Source: Ruminococcus sp. | Lineage (GTDB): Bacteria; Bacillota; Clostridia; Oscillospirales; Ruminococcaceae | NCBI GenBank assembly: GCA_029063695.1 | Contig: JAIDNR010000216.1 | Coordinates: forward strand, 1-28,628 | Direction: 5' to 3' | DNA length: 28,628 bases | Notes under the pieces: generated by a model | The model's input: the letters and a program-made list of their open reading frames with translations, nothing else | Databases searched by the model: none | What the model was told of the DNA's origin: nothing | Shown: positions 14,850 through 22,688 of the stretch, in pieces | How the letters are laid out: each line of letters opens with the position of its first letter | Position numbering within the stretch: the first letter of the stretch is position 1 | Made by a program: the position numbers and the translations under genes

Positions 14850-16042
14850 GTGAAAAACTTAAAAATCTTGCTTTAAGACGAAATGCCATAGTAATTTTTC
14901 GTGGGCTGGGCAAAGATAATGTCATAAGCGATTTGATGTATCTTCTTTCGGCAGATACAGACAATATGAACGTTTTTATTGAATATTACTGCGATTTTGT
15001 AAATTCGCTATATGAAAACGGAAGTCCTGATATAAGTAAGTATATTCTCAGGGCTGTTCTGGAAAATGATAATTTCTATATCAGGAAATCTGCAAAAGGT
15101 GAAATGATTCCGAATGAAATGACAGAATGCCTTATAAATGAACTTCAATTCTTTCAGGAACTTACCGAACTCACTCCCGATGATTTTACTGAAAATATTG
15201 ATTATGACGGTTTTCTGCCTTCATGGAAAAATTCTCCCGTTGATATTGCAGGAAGTTATCTGGAACGTCTGAAACTTGTTCACAGGTATGGCTATGGCAA
15301 GTATGCGGAATATACAATGTTCATACTTGAAAGTTATGATACTGTACCTGTGAAATATCCCGACAAACAGAAGCTTTCCGAGCTTTACGGATATGAGCGT
15401 GAAAGACAGGCTGTCATTGACAATACGCTTGCACTTCTTAATGGCAAAAAGGCTCAGAATGTACTTTTATACGGCGATGCAGGTACGGGGAAGTCATCTA
15501 CTGTAAAAGCTGTTGTGAATGAGTTTGCAGACCGTGGATTAAGACTTGTTGAAATAACAAAGGAACAGTTGAGTGATATTCCCATGCTCATTGATGAACT
15601 CAGTGAAAATCCGCTTAAATTCATTATATTTATCGATGATTTGAGCTTTACGGCAGGTGAGGACTGTTTCGGTGCACTTAAAGCTGTTCTTGAAGGTTCT
15701 GTTTCGGCAAGGTCGGATAATATTGCAATATATGCGACAAGCAACCGCCGTCATCTTATCAAGGAAAATTTTTCAGACCGTGAGGGCGACGACGTTCACC
15801 GTAACGATACCATGCAGGAAATGCTGTCTCTTTCCGCACGTTTCGGACTGAGAGTGAATTTCAGCCGTCCGGACAAGAAAAATTATACTGCTATCGCAAT
15901 CGAACTTGCAAAGGCACACGGCATAAATATGCCAGACGATGAAATAATACTGAAAGCTGAGCAGTTTGCTATATCATCTGGAAACGGACGTTCACCACGA
16001 ACCGCAAAACAATTTGTAAATCAGTTAATTATGGAGATGTAA
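14846..16042 (+). CDS. AAA+ ATP-binding protein (DUF815-type)
   Basis: 398 residues. The N-terminal 170 residues are helical, and an AAA+ module follows: Walker A GDAGTGKS at 210-217, Walker B FIIFIDDLSF with acidic pair near 264-265, sensor ATSNRRHL at 297-304, and a C-terminal GNGRSPRTAKQFVNQL lid. Length, the YGYERERQAVIDNT lead-in and the sensor motif match the DUF815 ATPases, whose cellular role is not established. It is cytoplasmic with no membrane segment. It overlaps leuB by four bases and ends five bases before ilvA, so it is locked into the Leu/Ile gene string. Whether it serves these enzymes or is only carried along is open. Confidence 0.88.
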   Translation: MSEKLKNLALRRNAIVIFRGLGKDNVISDLMYLLSADTDNMNVFIEYYCDFVNSLYENGSPDISKYILRAVLENDNFYIRKSAKGEMIPNEMTECLINELQFFQELTELTPDDFTENIDYDGFLPSWKNSPVDIAGSYLERLKLVHRYGYGKYAEYTMFILESYDTVPVKYPDKQKLSELYGYERERQAVIDNTLALLNGKKAQNVLLYGDAGTGKSSTVKAVVNEFADRGLRLVEITKEQLSDIPMLIDELSENPLKFIIFIDDLSFTAGEDCFGALKAVLEGSVSARSDNIAIYATSNRRHLIKENFSDREGDDVHRNDTMQEMLSLSARFGLRVNFSRPDKKNYTAIAIELAKAHGINMPDDEIILKAEQFAISSGNGRSPRTAKQFVNQLIMEM

Positions 16043-16046
16043 AAAA

Positions 16047-17246
16047 ATGTTGACTTTAGATAAAATCTATCATGCAAAATATGTTCTGAAACAGGTTATA
16101 AGGGAAACAGACGTTATCCATGCACCGAAAATCAATCCCGAATCTAATATATGGCTTAAAACCGAGAATTTACAGATTACAGGCTCATTCAAGGTGCGAG
16201 GAGCTTATTACAAGATGTCATGTCTTTCGGACGAGGAAAAGGCAAAGGGAGTTATTGCCTGTTCAGCAGGAAATCACGCACAGGGAGTTGCCCTTGCCGC
16301 TGCAAAGAACGGTATAAAGTCGGTTATATGCCTCCCCGACGGTGCACCCATATCAAAAGTTGAAGCTACAAAAAGCTATGGTGCGGAAGTCTGCCTTGTA
16401 AAAGGCGTGTACGATGATGCCTATGCGGAAGCACTCAGACAGCGTGACGAATACGGCTATACTTTTATTCACCCGTTTGATGACGAAAACGTCATTGCAG
16501 GTCAGGGAACTATCGGTCTTGAGCTTATAGAGCAGGTTCCCGATATGGACGCTGTAATCGTACCGATTGGCGGCGGCGGACTTATTTCAGGTCTTGCATT
16601 TGCGATAAAAAGTCTCAATCCGAATATCAAGGTATACGGAGTTCAGGCGGCAGGTGCACCGAGTATGCGTAATGCTGTTAAAGACGGTCATATTGAATGT
16701 CTTGACAGCGTTTCGACTATTGCAGACGGTATTGCAGTAAAAGAACCCGGTGAGAATACTTTCAGAATTGTATCCGAATATGTGGACGATATTGTCACAG
16801 TTACGGACGATGAGATTTCAGCCGCTATACTTGCTCTTATGGAACAGCAGAAACTTGTGACGGAAGGTGCAGGTGCAGTGCCTGTTGCCGCCGCTATGTT
16901 CAATAAAGTACCGGTTAAGGGCAAAAAAGTTGTCTGCTTACTTTCGGGCGGTAATATTGATGTTACTATTCTTTCAAGAGTTATCAAGCGAGGACTTCTT
17001 ATGACGGGCAGAAACAGTACACTTAATATTGAACTTCTCGACAAGCCGGGACAGCTTCTGGGCGTATCAAAAGTCATCTCAGATTTGGGAGGAAATGTTA
17101 TATCTATTCACCATGAACGTGCAAACGAGGGTTCAGATATAAACGGCTGTTATCTCAGAATTGTTCTCGAAACAAGAAACTATGAACATACTGAGGAAAT
17201 CAAATCGGCACTCAGAAATAACGGCTTTAAAATCACAAATGATTAA
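16047..17246 (+). CDS. ilvA: Threonine ammonia-lyase (threonine dehydratase)
   Basis: PLP enzyme converting threonine to 2-oxobutyrate and ammonia, the entry to isoleucine. The protein is 399 residues, the medium form with one C-terminal ACT-like domain. PLP lysine Lys49 lies in GSFKVRGA, SAGNHAQG is at 73-80, and the phosphate-binding GGGGL is at 175-179. The C-terminal segment from about 325 (LNIELLDKPGQLLGVSKVISDLGGNVISI) is a single ACT fold, so allosteric control is possible but simpler than in the long biosynthetic enzyme. Context with ilvBCD and leu genes argues for a biosynthetic role. ridA follows after 12 bases. Confidence 0.94.
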   Translation: MLTLDKIYHAKYVLKQVIRETDVIHAPKINPESNIWLKTENLQITGSFKVRGAYYKMSCLSDEEKAKGVIACSAGNHAQGVALAAAKNGIKSVICLPDGAPISKVEATKSYGAEVCLVKGVYDDAYAEALRQRDEYGYTFIHPFDDENVIAGQGTIGLELIEQVPDMDAVIVPIGGGGLISGLAFAIKSLNPNIKVYGVQAAGAPSMRNAVKDGHIECLDSVSTIADGIAVKEPGENTFRIVSEYVDDIVTVTDDEISAAILALMEQQKLVTEGAGAVPVAAAMFNKVPVKGKKVVCLLSGGNIDVTILSRVIKRGLLMTGRNSTLNIELLDKPGQLLGVSKVISDLGGNVISIHHERANEGSDINGCYLRIVLETRNYEHTEEIKSALRNNGFKITND

Positions 17247-17258
17247 GGAGAAATTGAA

Positions 17259-17636
17259 ATGATTAAGATTCATACAGAAAAAGCACCTGCCGCAGTAGGA
17301 CCGTATTCTCAGGCTGTCGTATCAAACGGCATGGTTTACACAAGCGGTCAGATTGCTATAAATCCGCTTACAAATACTGTTGAGGCAGCAACAATTCAGG
17401 AGCAGACGGAGCAGGTTATGAAAAATCTCGGTGCTGTACTTGAAACGGCAGGTTCTTCATTTGAAAAGGCTGTAAAGACTACCTGTTTCCTTGCTGATAT
17501 GAATGACTTTACCGCTTTTAATGAAATTTACGGCAAGTATTTTACAGGACTTCCTGCAAGAAGCTGTGTTGCAGTAAAAACACTTCCGAAAAATGTTCTT
17601 GTTGAGGTTGAAGTAATCGCCGAAACAACTCTCTGA
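17259..17636 (+). CDS. ridA: RidA family 2-iminobutanoate/2-iminopropanoate deaminase
   Basis: 125 residues, full-length RidA (YjgF/YER057c). It hydrolyses the reactive enamine/imine released by IlvA to 2-oxobutyrate, protecting PLP enzymes. PAAVGPYSQAV and the YTSGQIAINP strand are typical. The catalytic carboxylate-binding Arg101 lies in PARSCVAV, and VEVEVIA at the end carries the conserved Glu. It is adjacent to ilvA with its own AAGGAG, which fits a direct functional pair. Confidence 0.95.
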   Translation: MIKIHTEKAPAAVGPYSQAVVSNGMVYTSGQIAINPLTNTVEAATIQEQTEQVMKNLGAVLETAGSSFEKAVKTTCFLADMNDFTAFNEIYGKYFTGLPARSCVAVKTLPKNVLVEVEVIAETTL

Positions 17637-17653
17637 TTCAGAAAGGGATTATT

Positions 17654-18580
17654 ATGACAGTACGTGAATTGCAGGATAAAATCCTGAAACTAAAAAAAGA
17701 AACAAATACCGCTATACTTGCACATAGTTATCAGGCAAGAGAAATAGTTGAAATTGCCGATTATACTGGTGACAGCTATAAGCTGAGTGTTGATGCGGCA
17801 AAGACAGATGCCGAAAATATACTTTTCTGCGGAGTTCATTTCATGGCTGAGACTGCAAAAATGCTTTCTCCCGAAAAGAGAGTATTTCTTGCTAACAAAG
17901 ATGCAGGCTGTCCCATGGCTGAACAGATGGACAGGGATATGATTGCACAGATTAAGCAGTCTGAATCCGACAGAACTGTTGTTGCATATATTAATACAAC
18001 TGCCGAGCTGAAAACTGTCTGTGATGTATGTGTTACTTCATCAAGTGCATTGAGAATTGTAAATGCACTTGAATCCGACAAGATATTGTTTATTCCAGAC
18101 TGCAATCTCGGAAGCTGGGTAAAGAAGCAGATTCCCGAAAAGGATATAAAGCTCCTGCACGGCGGCTGTCCTACTCATGCGGCTGTAACTGTAAGTGAAG
18201 TGAAGAAAGCCCGTGAGGAACACCCCGACGCTCTTTTTCTTGTACACCCTGAGTGTGTTCCTTCTGTCACTGCTCTTGCCGATTACGTCGGTTCGACAAG
18301 CGGTATCATGGATTTTGCAAAAAAATCTGAATGCAAGGAATTTATTATCGGTACAGAGACTTCAATTGTTGAACATCTGCAATATGACTGCCCTGATAAA
18401 AAATTCTATCCGCTTACCAAAAATCTCGTATGCAGGAATATGAAGTTAACAACGCTTCCCGATGTATATAACTCACTTATGGGAATGAATGACGGCAGTG
18501 CTTTTGAAATAATTATGAGTGATGAGCTTATTTCATCGGCAAGAAGATGTATTGATGAAATGATTCGTTTAGGCGGATAA
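17654..18580 (+). CDS. nadA: Quinolinate synthase
   Basis: [4Fe-4S] enzyme that condenses iminoaspartate with dihydroxyacetone phosphate to quinolinate for NAD synthesis. The protein is 308 residues, the compact form with three repeated domains. The likely cluster ligands, one per domain and evenly spaced, are Cys86 (AGCPMAEQM), Cys172 (GGCPTHAA) and Cys260 (VCRNMK). Also seen are ILAHSYQ, GVHFMAETAKML and VGSTSGIM. nadB and nadC are not adjacent in this window, so the partner oxidase and transferase must be elsewhere. AAAGGGA precedes the ATG. hydE starts two bases after the stop. Confidence 0.95.
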   Translation: MTVRELQDKILKLKKETNTAILAHSYQAREIVEIADYTGDSYKLSVDAAKTDAENILFCGVHFMAETAKMLSPEKRVFLANKDAGCPMAEQMDRDMIAQIKQSESDRTVVAYINTTAELKTVCDVCVTSSSALRIVNALESDKILFIPDCNLGSWVKKQIPEKDIKLLHGGCPTHAAVTVSEVKKAREEHPDALFLVHPECVPSVTALADYVGSTSGIMDFAKKSECKEFIIGTETSIVEHLQYDCPDKKFYPLTKNLVCRNMKLTTLPDVYNSLMGMNDGSAFEIIMSDELISSARRCIDEMIRLGG

Positions 18581-18582
18581 TC

Positions 18583-19611
18583 ATGAATGAATTTGTTGAA
18601 AAATTATATCATACGGGCGATTTGACGGATAATGAACTGAAACTGCTTATTGAATCCGGAACGGCTGACAATCTTGCTGAATATGCCGATGAGGTGAGAC
18701 AGAAGCATTACGGAAAGAAAGTATTTTTAAGAGGACTTATAGAAATATCGTCCTACTGCAAAAACGACTGCTATTACTGCGGAATCAGAAGAAGTAATAA
18801 ATCCGCCGAAAGATACAGACTGGATTATCATGATGTAATGAACTGTGCGGAAATCGGCTATTCTTTGGGTCTGCATACTTTCGTCATGCAGGGCGGTGAA
18901 GATATGGCACTTGATGATGATTATATTTGCGGAATAATATATGCACTTAAAGAAAAATATCCAGACTGTGCTGTTACTCTTTCGCTCGGTGAACGTTCGT
19001 ATGAGAGTTACAAACGACTTAAAGAGGCGGGTGCGGATAGGTATCTTTTACGTCACGAATCCGCTGACTGTGATTTATATTACCGTCTGCACCCTCACGG
19101 AATGAGTCTTGAAAACCGTAAACAGTGCCTTTATAATCTCAGGGAACTCGGCTATCAGGTCGGAGCAGGGTTCATGGTTGGTGTGCCGTATCAGACAACA
19201 GAAAATATTATTTCGGATATTCGCTTTATGCAGGAATTACAGCCTCAGATGATTGGCATAGGTCCTTTTATACCTCATAAGGATACACCATTCAGGGACG
19301 AAAAGGGCGGTACACTTGAACTTACTCTCCGTCTGCTTGGTATTCTGAGACTGATGTTTCCGCAAGTATTGCTTCCTGCAACCACCGCACTCGGCAGTAT
19401 TTCACCAATCGGCAGAACCCTCGGACTGAAAACGGGCTGTAATGTAATTATGCCGAATATCTCGCCCGAAGATGTACGGAAAAAGTATATGCTGTACAAT
19501 AACAAGCTGATTTCGGGCGGTGAAACGGCAGAGGGACTTGAAATTCTCAGACGTGAAATAGAATCGGCAGGCTATGAAATTGCAAAAGAACGTGGTGACT
19601 GTATAAAATAA
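18583..19611 (+). CDS. hydE: [FeFe]-hydrogenase maturase HydE (radical SAM)
   Basis: 342 residues. The radical-SAM motif CKNDCYYC at 59-66 (Cys59, 63 and 66) is preceded by FLRGLIEISSY, and the sequence continues with HTFVMQGGED, RHESADCDLYYRLHP and GVPYQT. It ends in a SPIGRTLGLKTGCNVIMPN segment. This pattern is that of HydE, which acts with HydF and HydG in building the H-cluster, rather than BioB, ThiH or PylB, though the family is close to PylB. The second, dispensable cluster cysteines seen in some HydE proteins are not evident. hydF, hydG and the hydrogenase are not in this window. It begins two bases after nadA with only a weak GGCGG ribosome site. Confidence 0.88.
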   Translation: MNEFVEKLYHTGDLTDNELKLLIESGTADNLAEYADEVRQKHYGKKVFLRGLIEISSYCKNDCYYCGIRRSNKSAERYRLDYHDVMNCAEIGYSLGLHTFVMQGGEDMALDDDYICGIIYALKEKYPDCAVTLSLGERSYESYKRLKEAGADRYLLRHESADCDLYYRLHPHGMSLENRKQCLYNLRELGYQVGAGFMVGVPYQTTENIISDIRFMQELQPQMIGIGPFIPHKDTPFRDEKGGTLELTLRLLGILRLMFPQVLLPATTALGSISPIGRTLGLKTGCNVIMPNISPEDVRKKYMLYNNKLISGGETAEGLEILRREIESAGYEIAKERGDCIK

Positions 19612-19626
19612 ATTAAGGAGAAAATT

Positions 19627-20565
19627 ATGAGAGTAAGATTTCATTTACCCGATTTTTCGGGAAGATTCAAACTGAATCTTATGTTTGCGGAAATGCTTAA
19701 AGGCTGTCCGCAGTATTTCCGTGAAGGTGTTGAAATTGCGTCATTTTATGGTGTTTTTCCGCCTTCTCTCTGGAACGGCGGCAGACCTCAGCCGGGTGTT
19801 GTTGACAAGGAATATGTAAAGAGAGTTATAAAGGAATTTAATAACAGGGGTATTCCTCTCAGATTTACTTTTACAAATCCTGTGCTTGAAAGAAAGCATC
19901 TTGATGACCCTTTCTGCAATATGGTTATGAATCTTGCGAACAACGGACTTAATGAAGCTATCGTCTTTTCGCCTCTTCTGGAGGACTATATAAGAAAAAA
20001 CTATCCGAAATATAAGCTTACAAGTTCAACCTGCAAACGTATTACGGACGTTGACAAGCTCAATGAGGAACTTGCAAAGGATTATCATATTGTCGTTATT
20101 GACTATGATTTCAATAATAATTTTGATGTTCTTGAAAAACTTCCACGCAAGGCAGACTGTGAACTTCTTGTAAATGCTGTGTGTGAGCCGAACTGCAAAT
20201 TACGTTCGGAGCATTATGCAACAATCGGCAGACAGATGATTGCGTATAATGAACATCTGAAAAAATATCCCAATATGCCGTTTAATTCAGACGCTTATGA
20301 CAAGCATAATTTCAAGAACTGCCAGTATGGTCATCGTGGTGTATTTGAGATAAGAAACCTGAGAACTCATATTTCTCCAGATGATATATGGGGAAAGTAC
20401 GTCCCTATGGGATTTGAGCAGTTCAAGATTGAAGGTAGAACAGCAAGTCCGCTGAATCTCATTGAAACTTATATGTACTATATGGCTAAGCCCGAATATC
20501 GTGATGAAGCAAGATTCAGACTTATGAAAGCACTTGAAAACAGTCACGCACTTACTTTTAATTAA
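19627..20565 (+). CDS. U32-peptidase-like protein, paralogue 1, unknown
   Basis: 312 residues, soluble, likely TIM-barrel. Near the C-terminus FKIEGR (266-271) followed by a helix NLIETYMYYM resembles the KIEGR segment of the peptidase-U32 family, whose studied members (e.g. UbiU/UbiV, RlhA, TrhP) act in hydroxylation pathways and often bind an Fe-S cluster. Cys97 (FCNMV), Cys136 (STCKRIT), Cys178, Cys186 and Cys190 (CEPNC) are all kept in the paralogue, so a cluster is plausible. Also notable are WNGG (49-52) and RFTFTNP (79-85). It is preceded by AAGGAG and followed after 11 bases by the second copy. The U32 link is my inference from short motifs. Confidence 0.72.
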   Translation: MRVRFHLPDFSGRFKLNLMFAEMLKGCPQYFREGVEIASFYGVFPPSLWNGGRPQPGVVDKEYVKRVIKEFNNRGIPLRFTFTNPVLERKHLDDPFCNMVMNLANNGLNEAIVFSPLLEDYIRKNYPKYKLTSSTCKRITDVDKLNEELAKDYHIVVIDYDFNNNFDVLEKLPRKADCELLVNAVCEPNCKLRSEHYATIGRQMIAYNEHLKKYPNMPFNSDAYDKHNFKNCQYGHRGVFEIRNLRTHISPDDIWGKYVPMGFEQFKIEGRTASPLNLIETYMYYMAKPEYRDEARFRLMKALENSHALTFN

Positions 20566-20576
20566 GGAGAATTTTT

Positions 20577-21536
20577 ATGAAAGTAAAATTCCATCTTCCC
20601 GACTTTACACAGCATTATGCTTTCAATATGGTATTTGCGGGAATGCTGAAAAATCTTCCGCAGTATTTCCGAGAGGGCGTTGAAATTGCATCGGTTTACG
20701 GTACTTTTCCGCCTGCAATATGGAACGGCGGCAGATTTCAGTATGGCAGATGCAGTAAGGATTTTGTAAAGCAGGTAATTAAAAGTTTCAATGATACAGG
20801 CATTCCTCTGAGATTTACTTTTACAAATCCCATTCTTGAAAAAAAGCATCTTCATGACGATTTCTGCAATATGATTATGCACTATGCCGACAACGGTATG
20901 AATGAAGTTATTGTTGCTTCTCCGCTTCTTGAGGATTATATAAGAAAGAATTATCCGAATTATAAAATCACCAGTTCAACCTGTAAAAGAATTACAGAAC
21001 CTGACAGGCTTAGCGAGGAACTTGAAAATGATTATCATATTGTTGTACTTGATTATGACCTGAACAATAAATTTGATATTCTTGAAAAAATTCCGCATAA
21101 GGAAAAATGCGAGATTCTTGTAAATGCCTGCTGTAATCCCGAGTGCGGACTACGTTCCGAGCATTACAGGAGTATCGGAGCAGAGCAGCTTGCTTATGCT
21201 GAACACCTTAAAAAATCTCCCGATAAGGATTTTGATTTCTCAAAAGTATCCAAATATAAGGAATACTTCAATCCCGCTGTCCATGAATGCAGGTGCATGA
21301 GACGTTCCATTTTTGAAATAAAGAACCTGAGTACACACATAACTCCCGATGATATATGGGAAAAGTACGTTCCTATGGGATTCTGTCAGTTCAAAATCGA
21401 GGGCAGGACTATCGAACTTTTTAACCTTATTGAGCATTATATGTACTATATGATAAAACCCGAATTGCGTGATGAAGCAAGACTTATGCTCAATTGTCAG
21501 CTCGTCCGACAGGGTGTTATACAAACAAAATTTTAA
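20577..21536 (+). CDS. U32-peptidase-like protein, paralogue 2, unknown
   Basis: 319 residues, clearly a tandem duplicate of the preceding gene. The two are collinear without gaps for about the first 215 residues and share FHLPDF, QYFREGVEIAS, PLRFTFTNP, PLLEDYIRKNYP, SSTCKRIT, LRSEHY, KYVPMGF and QFKIEGRT. Cys97, 136, 178, 186 and 190 (CCNPEC) align exactly with copy 1. A divergent insert at about 216-240 adds Cys238 and Cys240 (CRC), close to the single Cys232 of copy 1. The divergence indicates an old duplication, so the copies may form a heterodimer or act on different substrates. It has its own AAGGAG. cysE follows 14 bases after the stop. Confidence 0.72.
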   Translation: MKVKFHLPDFTQHYAFNMVFAGMLKNLPQYFREGVEIASVYGTFPPAIWNGGRFQYGRCSKDFVKQVIKSFNDTGIPLRFTFTNPILEKKHLHDDFCNMIMHYADNGMNEVIVASPLLEDYIRKNYPNYKITSSTCKRITEPDRLSEELENDYHIVVLDYDLNNKFDILEKIPHKEKCEILVNACCNPECGLRSEHYRSIGAEQLAYAEHLKKSPDKDFDFSKVSKYKEYFNPAVHECRCMRRSIFEIKNLSTHITPDDIWEKYVPMGFCQFKIEGRTIELFNLIEHYMYYMIKPELRDEARLMLNCQLVRQGVIQTKF

Positions 21537-21550
21537 CGGGAGTGATATAT

Positions 21551-22207
21551 TTGTTTGATTTTCTTAAAACTATGTCAAGAGATGTGAAACTTATCAGACA
21601 AAGTGACCCTGCCGCAAGAAATACTCTTGAAATTCTGCTCACTTATCCGACTCTCAGGGCTATACGGTGCTACAGGCTCGCTCACTGGTTCTATATAAGA
21701 AAAAATTTCACAACAGCAAGAATTATTTCACAATGGGCAAGAAGTAAAACAGGTATTGAAATACATCCCGGAGCCACTATCGGTAAAGGACTTTTTATTG
21801 ACCATGGTATGGGGGTTGTTATCGGTGAAACTGCTGTAATCGGAGATAACTGTCTGATTTATCAGGGTGTTACGCTCGGCGGTACAGGCAAGGACAAGGG
21901 CAAACGTCACCCGACTCTTGGCAATAACGTCCTTGTCGGAGCAGGTGCAAAGGTACTCGGTCCTTTTACCGTCGGAAACAATGTCAAGATAGCGGCGAAT
22001 GCCGTTGTACTCAATGCGATTCCCGATAACTGTACAGCTGTCGGTGTACCTGCACATATTGTCAAGATGAACGGAAAAAAAGTCCACAAGGTTACTGCCG
22101 ATATAGACCAGATTCATATTCCCGACCCTGTTTCTCAGGAACTTTGCAGACTTCAGGCAGAAGTTGACAGTCTGAAAAAGGAACTCAGTGAACTGAAAAA
22201 GCAATAG
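21551..22207 (+). CDS. cysE: Serine O-acetyltransferase
   Basis: Acetylates serine from acetyl-CoA, the committed step to cysteine. The protein is 218 residues, matching Gram-positive CysE. The helical N-terminus is followed by a hexapeptide-repeat beta helix: GIEIHPGATIGKGLFIDHG, VVIGETAVIGDNCLIYQGV, TLGGTGKDKGKRHPTLGNN and VGAGAKVLGPFTVGNN, each in family order, including the active-site DHG (His). The frame is open upstream to 21494 inside the preceding gene, but GGGAG at 21538-21542 with eight-base spacing points to TTG 21551 as start. The end is a short charged coiled coil (LQAEVDSLKKELSELKK). Confidence 0.94.
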   Translation: MFDFLKTMSRDVKLIRQSDPAARNTLEILLTYPTLRAIRCYRLAHWFYIRKNFTTARIISQWARSKTGIEIHPGATIGKGLFIDHGMGVVIGETAVIGDNCLIYQGVTLGGTGKDKGKRHPTLGNNVLVGAGAKVLGPFTVGNNVKIAANAVVLNAIPDNCTAVGVPAHIVKMNGKKVHKVTADIDQIHIPDPVSQELCRLQAEVDSLKKELSELKKQ

Positions 22208-22221
22208 TAAAGGATTATTTT

Positions 22222-22688
22222 ATGAAAGTATCAGTTTATTCAAGGGCAGAGACAGAAAAAATGATTGCGGACGGCAGTTTTCCGAAAAATACCGCCGTTA
22301 TCAGTTTTTATGACTCTAAAATCAAGCATATAGACAGTGATTACGATTGTGTTGATTATTATGGTTATGCAGACGAAGTTTTCTACAGTGAACTTGATGA
22401 CCTTGATATAGGCTATCTCACTAAAAATGACTCACATATGATGTCTATTTTCCGGAAGTTGATGAACTTGCTGAGTATATCTATTTTGTATACAATAAAG
22501 GTATGGATATAATATGCCAGTGCGAATGCGGTCAGAGCAGGAGTGCAGGCTGTGCGGCGGCGATTCTACAGCATTTCTACGGCACGGGTATTGATATTTT
22601 TGCCGACTACAGACGTTATCCAAATCAGGTTGTGTACCATAAAGTCTTTGACGCACTGAATAAATACAAAGGAGAATACAGAAAATGA
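22222..22688 (+). pseudogene. Frameshifted tyrosine-phosphatase-like gene
   Basis: The first frame starts at ATG 22222 after AAAGGA (MKVSVYSRAETEKMIADGSF) and runs into a stop at 22512. A second frame continues from about 22446 (FPEVDELAEYIYFVYNKGMD) to TGA 22686-22688. It contains CECGQSRSAGCAAAI, the C-x5-R phosphate loop of cysteine-dependent phosphatases (22521-22541). One extra T in the T4 run at 22448-22451 joins the two frames into a 155-residue protein reading SIFPEVDEL. As in the methyltransferase, the lost frame ends in ATGA shared with the next gene. The substrate is unknown. It is either a recent pseudogene or a sequence error. Confidence 0.8.
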
